From: Leptolyngbya iicbica LK
GTDB taxonomy: Bacteria; Cyanobacteriota; Cyanobacteriia; Phormidesmidales; Phormidesmidaceae
Direction of reading: 5' to 3'
DNA: 64,000 nt
Assembly: GCF_004212215.1 (NCBI RefSeq)
Contig: NZ_QVFV01000001.1
Location: 754,814-818,813, forward strand
Part shown: positions 34,157 through 42,381 of the stretch, in pieces
Layout of the letters: each line of letters begins with the position of its first letter
Numbering within the stretch: the first letter of the stretch is position 1
Notes under the pieces: model-generated
What the model was told of the DNA's origin: nothing
The model's input: the letters and a program-made list of their open reading frames with translations, nothing else
The model's database searches: none
Program-made: the position numbers and the translations under genes

Positions 34157-35047
34157 ATGACTACTGCACCACAGCCTGTCACACCACAGTCGAGTGAGTC
34201 TCAGGGGCGCAGCATTCCCTGGCAGCGCATCGCCATGTGGGCCGCCGTCATCTTCACGGTGTTATTCAGCCTCGGCCCACCCATGTGGGAGCTGCTGACC
34301 TCCATCAAGACGAACGACGCCATTACCGCCGATTCCGTCGTCTACATTCCTTCGTGGGATCAGTTCACGTTCGAACACTATGTGCAGCTGTTCACCCTCA
34401 ACCAATTTCACATCTACATCTTGAACAGTTTGTTCGTCGCGGTGGTATCGACCCTATTGTGTTTAGGCATTGGCTCCCCTGCCGCCTATGCGCTAGCCCG
34501 GTTGCGGATTCCCGGCGAGCGTATCGTGCTCACCTGTGTCATGGGCGTCACTCTATTCCCCTATATCCTGCTGTTCTTGGGACTGTTGCGATTGGTGCAG
34601 TTCACGGGACTGGCCAACAACTACCTGGCGCTGATCATTCCTTACACCGCCATCAACATGCCTCTGACCATTCTGGTGATGCGCAGCTTCTTCCAACAGT
34701 TGCCCAGAGATCTGGAGGATTCCGCCAAAGTCGATGGCTATAACGTCATCCAAATGCTGTGGCAAATCATTCTGCCGATGACCCTGCCCGCCTTGGTCAC
34801 CACCGGCATCCTGGCCTTCATCTTTGCGTGGAATGAGTTCATTTTTGCCCTTACCTTCATCACCCAAGAATCGATGAAAACGATTCCCGTGGCAGCGGCG
34901 CAACTCGGCGGCACCAGCCTGTTTGAAGTGCCCTATGGTCCCTTAGCCGCCGCGACCGTCGTCGGCACCCTGCCGCTGGTGCTGCTGGTGCTGTTCTTCC
35001 AGCGCAAAATCGTCCAGGGCCTCACTGCTGGCTCCGTCAAAGGCTGA
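34157..35047 (+). CDS. sugar ABC transporter permease (MalG/UgpE type)
   Basis: A 296-residue protein with six membrane segments and the EAA motif DSAKVDGYNVIQMLWQIILPMTLPAL, followed by FAWNEFIFALTFI, typical of MalG. A soluble Gln/Ser-rich N-terminus (about 25 residues) precedes the first helix. It pairs with the upstream MalF-type permease to form the membrane channel. The 188 bp before the ATPase gene contain a tandem duplication. Confidence 0.95.
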   Translation: MTTAPQPVTPQSSESQGRSIPWQRIAMWAAVIFTVLFSLGPPMWELLTSIKTNDAITADSVVYIPSWDQFTFEHYVQLFTLNQFHIYILNSLFVAVVSTLLCLGIGSPAAYALARLRIPGERIVLTCVMGVTLFPYILLFLGLLRLVQFTGLANNYLALIIPYTAINMPLTILVMRSFFQQLPRDLEDSAKVDGYNVIQMLWQIILPMTLPALVTTGILAFIFAWNEFIFALTFITQESMKTIPVAAAQLGGTSLFEVPYGPLAAATVVGTLPLVLLVLFFQRKIVQGLTAGSVKG

Positions 35048-35058
35048 TTCCATCTCCT

Positions 35059-35206
35059 CCTCTGTACGGGCGAGGCATTTTGGGAACAACGTGACGGTTC
35101 TCATCCGCATAGTGACAACCCATCAACCTCTGTACGGGCGAGGCATTTTGGAAACAACGTGACGGTTCTCATCCGCATAGTGACAACCAAAATGCCTCGC
35201 CCCTAC
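35059..35206. repeat. 68-bp tandem duplication with flanking inverted repeat
   Basis: The unit starting CCTCTGTACGGGCGAGGC at 35059 is repeated at 35127 with very few differences. The arm TGTACGGGCGAGGCATTTTG is complementary (one mismatch) to CAAAATGCCTCGCCCCTAC near 35188-35206. The whole can fold into a large stem-loop between the permease and ATPase genes, where it might lower ATPase expression or end part of the transcripts. Confidence 0.85.
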
Positions 35207-35235
35207 CCGATCCACCCACCTACCCCAACAAACCC

Positions 35236-36303
35236 ATGTCTACTCTCGAACTCGAAAACCTGACCAAAGCCTACAGCCGCAAAGTTGTGCCCGTGAAGGA
35301 TCTCAGCCTCAGCGTGGGCAACAACGAGTTTTTGACCCTGGTGGGGCCGTCTGGCTGCGGCAAGTCCACCATTCTGCGCGTCATCGCGGGGCTAGAACAG
35401 GCCACTGGCGGCAAAGTCCTGATCAACGGTGAAGACGTGAATCCCCTGCCGCCGAAGGAACGGAACATCGCCATGGTGTTCCAGAGCTATGCGCTGTATC
35501 CCCACATGACGGTGTACGAAAACATCGCTTCAGGGTTGAAGCTGCGCAACATGCCAGCGGGCGAAATTCAGAAGCGCATTCAAGATGCGTCGCAGGTGCT
35601 GGGTCTTGATCCGCTAATGGATCGCCGCCCCTCCCAGCTTTCGGGCGGACAGCGTCAGCGGGTGGCCTTGGGCCGCGCCCTGGTGCGAGAGCCAGACGCC
35701 TTTTTGCTTGATGAGCCGCTGAGTAACCTGGACGCTCTGCTGCGAGAGCAGGTGCGGGCCGACCTGAAGCAGATCTTCGATCGCCAAAAGTCGCCCGTGG
35801 TGTACGTCACCCACGACCAGACCGAAGCGATGACTCTCTCGACCAAGGTGGCAGTGCTCAGCGAAGGCTACTTGCAGCAATTGGGTACCCCCACCGAAAT
35901 CTACAAGACACCTGCCAATAAATTTGTGGCCGGATTCATCGGTAGCCCCCAGATGAATTTGATCGACACCGAGCAAGTCGGTGGCGCGGTCCTGTTGGGC
36001 GACTTCAAAGTGGCGATGCCCGAAGCAGCACAGTCTCAGAGCACGGTGGTTTTGGGCATTCGGCCCGAACATGTGCGATTACCTGAGGAAGGTGACAGTC
36101 AAACGATTCGCGGCGACGTCTTTTTGGTCGAAAACCTGGGCATGAGCGACCTGGTGAGTCTGCGCGTCCACGGGGATGAAAATCTGGTGATCCGCTCTTT
36201 GATTCCCGCCGACGCCACCTGGCAGCGAGAAAACTTGGAACTGGCGATTCCTCCCCACGCTGTTCACTGGTTTAGCACTGAAACGGGAGCCCGCATTGAA
36301 TAA
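35236..36303 (+). CDS. sugar ABC transporter ATP-binding protein (MalK/UgpC type)
   Basis: A 355-residue ATPase. Walker A GPSGCGKST (37-45), Q-loop VFQSYALYPHMTV, signature LSGGQRQRVALGRAL (135-149), Walker B AFLLDEPLSNLD and switch VYVTHDQTEAMTL are all intact. The C-terminal ~120 residues form the MalK-type TOBE/OB regulatory domain (VLGIRPEHVRLPE, LVENLGMSDLVSLRV). It energises the two permeases upstream. In cyanobacteria one such ATPase may serve several sugar importers. Confidence 0.95.
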   Translation: MSTLELENLTKAYSRKVVPVKDLSLSVGNNEFLTLVGPSGCGKSTILRVIAGLEQATGGKVLINGEDVNPLPPKERNIAMVFQSYALYPHMTVYENIASGLKLRNMPAGEIQKRIQDASQVLGLDPLMDRRPSQLSGGQRQRVALGRALVREPDAFLLDEPLSNLDALLREQVRADLKQIFDRQKSPVVYVTHDQTEAMTLSTKVAVLSEGYLQQLGTPTEIYKTPANKFVAGFIGSPQMNLIDTEQVGGAVLLGDFKVAMPEAAQSQSTVVLGIRPEHVRLPEEGDSQTIRGDVFLVENLGMSDLVSLRVHGDENLVIRSLIPADATWQRENLELAIPPHAVHWFSTETGARIE

Positions 36304-36481
36304 GGCAAGGCTCGCGATCGCGCCTCAATGCTTGCATTGGAGCTAAACGACCAGCGTGATCACAACCGACATTTTCCGACCTTGAAGGGCGGATAAGTAA
36401 CTGCGGTAACGGACTTTGACCGACTGACGATCGCTGAGGCAGTGGCTAAGTTTGGCGAGACACCACACCTTAGGTATCGCC

Positions 36482-37456
36482 ATGACTTACGTCCTCACTG
36501 AGAATGTCCGCTATACAGATTTGGCGGGGGAATTTGCCCCCAGGATGAACGGGCTGCAAATCTTGCAGCGGGTGCGGCGACTGCGGCAGTGCTATGTCAC
36601 AGAAGCGATTTTGTGCGATCGCTTAGCCGAGTTGCCCCAACAGCTCGCCCATCCCACCGTGCGCCCTTGGGGTGCGATCGCTTGGGGCGACGTCCATCCC
36701 GACCAACTCATTGGCATCGACCGCGCCACCTTTTGCGCCACCCTGCTCGGCACCATCAATACCGAAGCGCCCATTCGCGGCTACACCCAGAGCAGCCGTC
36801 AATATTTAGCCCAGCTGTACCCGGCCATGGCGCGATACGTTGGGGGGCAACTCGACGAGTCTGGCAAGCTGGTAGAGGTGGGTCTCTGGGAACGGGAAGA
36901 GAAACGCCACACCCCCGCCCTAGCCAAGCTCTACACCCTACTGAGTGGCGAAAAGCCGGACATCGTGCCCCATGCGGCGCGGCCCTATCAACCCGCCGCC
37001 GACCCCCACGAAAACCTCTATCGCCACGGACTCCATCGAGTCGCCACCGAGTATGGCGCTACCTGCTTATACATTTGGATGATGGCCCACTCGACTGGCG
37101 CCTTGCAGGCGGTGCTGGCCGAGTTGCTCATTGACGAAATCAACCATATGACTAAGTTTTGGGGCTTTGGCATGTGGGCCTATCCCGATTCTTCGCTAGT
37201 CAAAATTGGGCACACCTTAGGGCAGGCTATGGTGCGGAAACTGAGCGATCGCACCACCCAAGGCAGTTTATTGCACACCCTCCGCCGCATGATGCACGAG
37301 CTGGCTTGGCAACAGTGGTCACCGTCCCATCGTCTGGCGCTGCTCTATACCTTCGACCAGGTGATTAAAGCCCTGTGGGACTGGAATCGCACCCTGACGC
37401 CAGCCCATTTAGACAGTCTGTTTGGTCCCCCGCCCGCAACCGCGAAGACCCCCTAG
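36482..37456 (+). CDS. ferritin-like diiron protein resembling acyl-ACP desaturases
   Basis: A 324-residue protein. Two ExxH motifs, E140-K-R-H143 (WEREEKRHTPAL) and E219-I-N-H222 (LLIDEINHMTKFWG), plus Glu190 in ATEYGATCLY and a possible Glu95, reproduce the ligand pattern of type 2 acyl-ACP desaturases (EENRH and DEKRH) with similar spacing. That fold uses a diiron centre to activate oxygen. Cyanobacteria normally use membrane desaturases, so the substrate is open; an oxidase or hydroxylase role is equally possible. ATG 36482 is chosen because the TTAGGTATCGCC upstream is not coding-like. Confidence 0.65.
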   Translation: MTYVLTENVRYTDLAGEFAPRMNGLQILQRVRRLRQCYVTEAILCDRLAELPQQLAHPTVRPWGAIAWGDVHPDQLIGIDRATFCATLLGTINTEAPIRGYTQSSRQYLAQLYPAMARYVGGQLDESGKLVEVGLWEREEKRHTPALAKLYTLLSGEKPDIVPHAARPYQPAADPHENLYRHGLHRVATEYGATCLYIWMMAHSTGALQAVLAELLIDEINHMTKFWGFGMWAYPDSSLVKIGHTLGQAMVRKLSDRTTQGSLLHTLRRMMHELAWQQWSPSHRLALLYTFDQVIKALWDWNRTLTPAHLDSLFGPPPATAKTP

Positions 37457-37512
37457 TCGTCTAAGACTCAGCCCCGCCATCAACTCACTCACCCTATTTG
37501 AATTCACCCTTT

Positions 37513-38274
37513 ATGACGTTTGCCACTATGAAAACCTTGCCTGTGGATCTGGATCGCGATCGCCTGCCTCGACACGTCGCCTGCATCATGGACGGGAATG
37601 GCCGCTGGGCCAAAGCTCGCGGTTTGCCCCGCATTGCGGGCCATCGCCAGGGCGCGCGCATCCTCAAAGACTTGGTGCGCTGTTGCCAAGACTGGGGCAT
37701 CCCCAACCTAACGGTTTATGCTTTTTCGACCGAGAACTGGCAGCGCCCCCTGCAAGAAGTCGAGTTCCTCATGCGCCTATTTGAGCGGCTCTTGCAGAAG
37801 GAATTGGCCGAAATGCACCGAGAAGGGGTGCGGCTCCGGTTTCTTGGTGATTTGTCCGCTCTCCCCGCCACCCTCCAAACCGCCATGCGCCACGCCTGTG
37901 AAACGACCGCTGACAACCGAGGCGTCACCTTTAACGTTGCGGTGAACTATGGAAGTCGACTAGAAATCACCCGTGCCTGTCAGGCTCTGGCCGCCCAGGT
38001 ACAGCAGGGTCACTTACAGCCCGCCGACATTGACGAAACCGCCATCAGCCGCCAGCTGTATACCCTCGATGGCCCCGACCCAGATCTGCTGATTCGCACC
38101 AGCGGTGAACAACGCTTGAGCAATTATCTGCTCTGGCAGTTGGCCTACACCGAACTGTATTTCACCGATCGCTACTGGCCTGATTTCGACCGCGTGGCCT
38201 TTCATGACGCCCTGTTGGCCTATCAGCAGCGCGATCGCCGCTTTGGCAAAGTTCCCACCGCCCTGAGCGCCTAA
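37513..38274 (+). CDS. uppS: isoprenyl transferase (undecaprenyl diphosphate synthase)
   Basis: The protein has 253 residues. Diagnostic blocks are [20 protein letters not shown] (catalytic Asp), [23 protein letters not shown], and [19 protein letters not shown] followed by [12 protein letters not shown]. The enzyme builds C55 undecaprenyl diphosphate by cis condensation of isopentenyl diphosphate for cell-wall carrier lipid. IspE, earlier in isoprenoid supply, is also in this window. ATG 37513 is used; ATG 37528 is possible. Confidence 0.95.
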   Translation: MTFATMKTLPVDLDRDRLPRHVACIMDGNGRWAKARGLPRIAGHRQGARILKDLVRCCQDWGIPNLTVYAFSTENWQRPLQEVEFLMRLFERLLQKELAEMHREGVRLRFLGDLSALPATLQTAMRHACETTADNRGVTFNVAVNYGSRLEITRACQALAAQVQQGHLQPADIDETAISRQLYTLDGPDPDLLIRTSGEQRLSNYLLWQLAYTELYFTDRYWPDFDRVAFHDALLAYQQRDRRFGKVPTALSA

Positions 38275-38344
38275 CGGAGTCTTGCTGCACGAGCGGCCAA
38301 GATCTGGGATGCTGAGGGCGGAAGCCGCACTGGGAGACTGCGCC

Positions 38345-39145
38345 ATGCCGCCGCCAATTACCTTGCTGACCGATTTTGGCGATCGCGATGGCTATGTCGG
38401 TGTGATGAAGGGCATCATCGCGGGCATCTGTCCCGCTGCGGCGCTCATCGACCTGAGCCACAACATTCCCCCGCAAAATCTCGCCGCCGCCCGGTTTACC
38501 CTGCTCAATGCCTATCCGTTTTTTCCGGCGGGGACGGTGCATTTGGTGGTCGTCGATCCGGGTGTGGGGACGGCCCGCCGGGCGATCGCCCTCCAGACGC
38601 CCCAGGGCACTTTCGTAGGGCCAGATAACGGGGTGCTCAGTGGCGTTTTCGATTCCCTGCCAATGGCAGATATCAACGCCGTAGAACTGACCAAGCCCGA
38701 ATATTGGCGATCGCCCCAGCCCAGCCAAACTTTTCACGGACGTGATATTTTTGCCCCGGCGGCGGCCCACCTCGCGGCGGGGGTTGCCATTACCGAACTG
38801 GGCAAAAAGCTCGATCCGCAAACGCTGATGCGCATCGCCATTCCTCAACCCAAGATTTCAACCGAGCAGATTATTGGCTCCGTGCAGCATATCGATCACT
38901 TCGGCAACCTCATCACCACCATTCCCGCCACCGCGATCGCCGATCGCCATTGGGTAATGCAGGTCGGCTCGGTAGAAATTCCCGTGGGGCAAGCTTACGG
39001 TGAGGTGGAGATCGGCCACGCGATCGCCCTCGTCGGCAGTCATGGTTGGGTCGAGATCGCCCTCAACAGCAGCAGCGCCCAGGCCCGGCTCCGACTCGCG
39101 ATCGGCGATGAAGTGAGACTCATTGCTAAAGGGAAGTCTGATTAG
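38345..39145 (+). CDS. SAM hydroxide adenosyltransferase (DUF62, chlorinase/fluorinase family)
   Basis: A 266-residue protein with the family signature: ITLLTDFGDRDGYVGVMKG, IDLSHNIPPQ, VHLVVVDPGVGTARRAIAL, VGPDNGVLS, FHGRDIFAPAAAHLA, and IDHFGNLITTI in the C-terminal domain. Members of this clade hydrolyse S-adenosylmethionine to adenosine and methionine rather than halogenating it. The physiological purpose is unclear. It starts 70 bp after uppS on the same strand. The start at 38345 removes a non-conserved 21-residue extension. Confidence 0.9.
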   Translation: MPPPITLLTDFGDRDGYVGVMKGIIAGICPAAALIDLSHNIPPQNLAAARFTLLNAYPFFPAGTVHLVVVDPGVGTARRAIALQTPQGTFVGPDNGVLSGVFDSLPMADINAVELTKPEYWRSPQPSQTFHGRDIFAPAAAHLAAGVAITELGKKLDPQTLMRIAIPQPKISTEQIIGSVQHIDHFGNLITTIPATAIADRHWVMQVGSVEIPVGQAYGEVEIGHAIALVGSHGWVEIALNSSSAQARLRLAIGDEVRLIAKGKSD

Positions 39146-39259
39146 CGATCGCCTGACGGCCTGAGAGCGGTGATGAACCTCAATCACCGGTCGCCGTAGT
39201 TGTATCTGGGCAAAGAGACGTATCATTGCAGACTGAGGCTAGGCGAGTTTTTGAGATCT

Positions 39260-40039
39260 ATGAGTCTGTCGCGCATATTTGTCGTTGCCACCAACGTTTA
39301 CAAGGAAGTGATTCGCGATCGCGTCTTGTACCTCATGGGGCTGTATGCCTTGCTCATGTTTGCTGCCGCTGCCCTGCTGCCCAGCGTGGCCGCCAATGCC
39401 CAAGACAAAATCATTCTCGACCTCGGCATGGCGGGTATCCACCTGCTGGGCCTCGTTGTCACCGTCTTTGTCGGCACGGGCCTCATCAATAAAGAAATTG
39501 AGAAAAAGACGGTGCTGGTGCTGATTTCTAAGCCCATTAGCCGTCTGGAATTTATCTGGGGAAAGCATTTCGGCCTTTCGGCAGTGTTGGCGGTGCTCCT
39601 GGCCTGCTTAACGGTGATTTATTTCGCCGTGCTCGTGCTCAATCAAATTGAGTTCACCGCCGTCAGTCTGCTGCTCGCTATTTTCTACACCTTTATCGAG
39701 TTGATGTTGCTGACGGCCGCGGCCCTGCTGTTCGGAGTGTTCACCAGTTCTTTACTGGCAACATTGTTGACGATTGGGGTCTACCTCATGGGGCATTTGA
39801 GCCAAGACATTGTGGCCCTCGGCAAACTGACTGAGAGCCCCCTCTTTCAACGAGTGACCAGTGCCATGTACCTGGTCTTGCCCGATTTAGAACGCCTCAA
39901 CTTTCGCAACGAAGCCGTCTACGGCATGACCCTGTTTCCATCCCCGCCAGAACTGCTGAGCCACTTACTGTATGGCTTGCTGTACACAGCGCTGCTGCTC
40001 ACGATCGCCGTATTCATCTTCGCCCGCCGCCAATTTTAG
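39260..40039 (+). CDS. ABC-2 type transporter permease
   Basis: A 259-residue protein with six hydrophobic helices, the N-terminal NVYKEVIRDRVLYLMGLYALL typical of ABC-2 permeases and the coupling segment NKEIEKKTVLVLISKPISRLEFIWGKHFG. It would work with a separately encoded ATPase; none is adjacent. Such systems export lipids, polysaccharides or drugs. ATG 39260 is preferred over an upstream in-frame start at 39200. Confidence 0.85.
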   Translation: MSLSRIFVVATNVYKEVIRDRVLYLMGLYALLMFAAAALLPSVAANAQDKIILDLGMAGIHLLGLVVTVFVGTGLINKEIEKKTVLVLISKPISRLEFIWGKHFGLSAVLAVLLACLTVIYFAVLVLNQIEFTAVSLLLAIFYTFIELMLLTAAALLFGVFTSSLLATLLTIGVYLMGHLSQDIVALGKLTESPLFQRVTSAMYLVLPDLERLNFRNEAVYGMTLFPSPPELLSHLLYGLLYTALLLTIAVFIFARRQF

Positions 40040-40131
40040 GCCATGGGGATCGATTTGGTTTGAACAGTCGTCTCGGCTGTTCATCGTCAAGCACTGGATG
40101 ATTCCAACAGCACTCGATCTTGAGGCCAGTC

Positions 40132-41076
40132 TCATCCCTCAGGTTTATTCTGGGCCAGTAAGGTACGCATCACAAAGGGCAAAATCTCCTCGTTTTGGCT
40201 GTGTTCCGCCCCCTCAGTAAAGACCACCAGCTGAAAGGGTGAGTAGCCATCGAGTTCGACGTAGACGGCATCATGGCGCACTTTGCTGGTGAGTCCCGCC
40301 TTTGACCAGAGCGCCGCCTGCAGCGGCAAGCCCGCCCCGAGGAACCCCGTGACCTGATTTTCCGGATCGGCAGCAAGAACACGCGGATCGAGCGTGCGAC
40401 GCATGAGGGCCATCATCATTTGCGATCTCGCTCCACTCACCGCCACTCCCCCCACAATGCTGTGCAATAAACGTGACGTGGCTTCCGTGGTCAGCATATT
40501 GCGGTTTTCGTATGCTTCTCCCAGAAAGAAGCGTTCGCGACCGTAGGGACCATCACACCAGGTTTTTTGGTTGGCGTTAATGGTTTCTAATTCGGCCCAC
40601 TGGAGCGACTGCAAAAAACGGTTGATAATATTGCGCTGAATCTTCCACGTTTCAAACGGGCCAGGTGGCAATTCCGGGCCGCTCGTGGTGCCCGTGAGCA
40701 CGTCAATCACAAACCCTGTCGCATCGTTGCTCGAGTCCACAATCATGTCCCGCAGGGCGCGTTCCAGCTCAGGGGTAGCGGGCACCATGTCCCGTTCTAG
40801 CCACTCATGCGCTGCCACTAAATAAAACAGCTTCACCACACTCGCCGGATAGATGAGCTCAACGCCCCGATAGCTGGCCCCACGCGGTCGATGCTGCCAA
40901 AAATCTGCGATGCTAATTGCTCCCCCCGTGTTGATCGGAAACGGCGGATCATAGACTAGCCAGGTGGCCGCAATTTGGTTACGGGCCAACCGAGGAAACG
41001 CCTCCCAGGTGGCTTCTAGCACTTGGTCTAAAACCGTTTGTAACTGAGCATCTCGCTCAAAAAAAGTTGCCGCCAC
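40132..41076 (-). CDS. class A beta-lactamase-like serine hydrolase
   Basis: A 314-residue protein of the penicillin-binding transpeptidase fold: SxxK in YPASVVKLFYLV (Ser79, Lys82), an SxN-type motif in VDSSNDATG (about 115-117) and a KxG-like WSKAGLTSKVRHD. No signal peptide is visible. The altered third motif and the missing classical Omega-loop Glu make true antibiotic hydrolysis doubtful; many cyanobacterial members have unknown function. Confidence 0.75.
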   Translation of the reverse strand: MAATFFERDAQLQTVLDQVLEATWEAFPRLARNQIAATWLVYDPPFPINTGGAISIADFWQHRPRGASYRGVELIYPASVVKLFYLVAAHEWLERDMVPATPELERALRDMIVDSSNDATGFVIDVLTGTTSGPELPPGPFETWKIQRNIINRFLQSLQWAELETINANQKTWCDGPYGRERFFLGEAYENRNMLTTEATSRLLHSIVGGVAVSGARSQMMMALMRRTLDPRVLAADPENQVTGFLGAGLPLQAALWSKAGLTSKVRHDAVYVELDGYSPFQLVVFTEGAEHSQNEEILPFVMRTLLAQNKPEG

Positions 41077-41256
41077 GATCGCGCGTCCATTTCCCTACAT
41101 ATCAGATCAACCTTACCGGGTTATGGCCGGAGACATGACGCTGAAGCCGAATTTCTCAGGCACCTCAGGTCAGCGACGACGGTGAGTCCGAGAGCGATCG
41201 CCATCCCCCCGAAATCACAGTTAGAAGCGATGATTATTTGAAAAGAAATCTCGGGA

Positions 41257-42015
41257 ATGCTAAATTCCGTTAGAGACGTAACAGAAAGTTACGCACCTCC
41301 TTTAACCTTAGTGAGCAACCTGAACATGATGGCGGTATCTCCGTTTTCGCGATCGCTGGGCCAATCTCCCCAGCCTGCTGAAAAGCGTATCGTCGCCATT
41401 GGAGACAGTCTGGTATACGGATTTGGTGACCCTGAAGGGGGCGGCTGGGTTGAGCGGTTGAGACGACAGTGGCTACAACCAGAAACCCCCGGTCACGCCA
41501 TTTATAACTTGGGGGTACGGGCCGATACGACTCACCGGGTGGCCCAACGATTGGTGCAAGAGTTTCAAACCCGAGGTGAATTTCGCAATCGCGTACCAGA
41601 CTTGATTTTGCTCTCGGTGGGCCTGAACGACACATGCCGAGTTGGCAAGCCTGATGGTCGCCCGTTCACAGAGTTCGCCCTGTTTCAGGCACAAATGTTA
41701 GAGCTGTTGGAGACGGCTCAAGCACTCTGTCCGGTCATGTTTATCGGCATGACCCCTGTGATTGAAACACAGATGCCCTTTGCTGAAGTCCTCTATTACA
41801 ACCAAGTTGACCAACACCGCTACAAGGAATTTACCAAACGGGCCTGCGAGCAGCGAGATATCCCGTACTTAGATGTGTTGGATTTGTGGCACCGTCGAGG
41901 AGAATCTTGGTGGCGATCGCGCATTGCTAGCGATGGTCTGCATCCCAACGTTTTGGGCTATCGCTCTCTACTCGCCGACATCATGGATTGGTCTGCTTTC
42001 CGCAGTGTGCTGTAG
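41257..42015 (+). CDS. SGNH/GDSL hydrolase
   Basis: A 252-residue protein: block I IVAIGDSLVYGFGDPEGGGW (Ser51), block II YNLGVRADTT, block III LLSVGLNDTCR (Asn) and block V SDGLHPNVLGY with the catalytic Asp/His pair. These lipases/esterases act on acyl or acetyl esters. The start may be at 41257 or at 41326 (MMAVSPFSRS); the 43 residues before block I are not conserved-looking. No export signal is seen. Confidence 0.85.
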   Translation: MLNSVRDVTESYAPPLTLVSNLNMMAVSPFSRSLGQSPQPAEKRIVAIGDSLVYGFGDPEGGGWVERLRRQWLQPETPGHAIYNLGVRADTTHRVAQRLVQEFQTRGEFRNRVPDLILLSVGLNDTCRVGKPDGRPFTEFALFQAQMLELLETAQALCPVMFIGMTPVIETQMPFAEVLYYNQVDQHRYKEFTKRACEQRDIPYLDVLDLWHRRGESWWRSRIASDGLHPNVLGYRSLLADIMDWSAFRSVL

Positions 42016-42117
42016 TGGCGGCTTTCCTGACGACTTCGTTATCTTTGCACTGAGCCCACTTGCAAGCGTGGCGCCTCCAAGATTACTTCACACAAAATCA
42101 GAGCACTGTTGCAGCCA

Positions 42118-42210
42118 TAGCGCCGCGTAGATAGCTCCGTGCATCCCCATGCTGCGGAACAAGGGGCTTAAGTCCCTTGCCTGTTAGTACCTCACTGCGG
42201 ACTGCTATAA
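42118..42210. repeat. dispersed repeat, copy 2 (partner at 12800)
   Basis: This copy shares AGCG.CGCGTAGATAG, GCTGCGGAACAAGGGGCTTAAG, CTTGCCTGTTAGTACCTCACTG and GCGGACTGCTATA with 12800-12884. It contains the palindromic core around CTTAAG. It lies downstream of the SGNH gene, and no coding sequence is seen in 42016-42381. Confidence 0.75.
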
Positions 42211-42295
42211 CTGAGTTTGCACAGCGATCGCTGCTAACCGATCATTGTGCTCAGCAACCGTCCCACAGCACCACTCCGGACAATCATCAATGCAA

Positions 42296-42338
42296 AACAC
42301 CCTCTCAATAAAGCGCTCAGGCTGATCAAGAGGGTGTT
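42296..42338 (-). terminator. hairpin downstream of sigC
   Basis: AACACCCTCT and AGAGGGTGTT form a perfect 10-bp stem about 45 bp after the sigC stop. On the minus strand it is followed by TTGCATTG, a short T-rich stretch. Confidence 0.6.
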
Positions 42339-42381
42339 GAATGAGGACCGCTTTGGTCGTCAGTTAGAGGCGGTTGGCAAA

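Noticed and set aside
40132-41076. Antibiotic-resistance beta-lactamase
   Set aside because: The fold is class A-like, but the KTG box is changed to KAG, no export signal is present and the Omega-loop Glu is not evident, so resistance is not supported.
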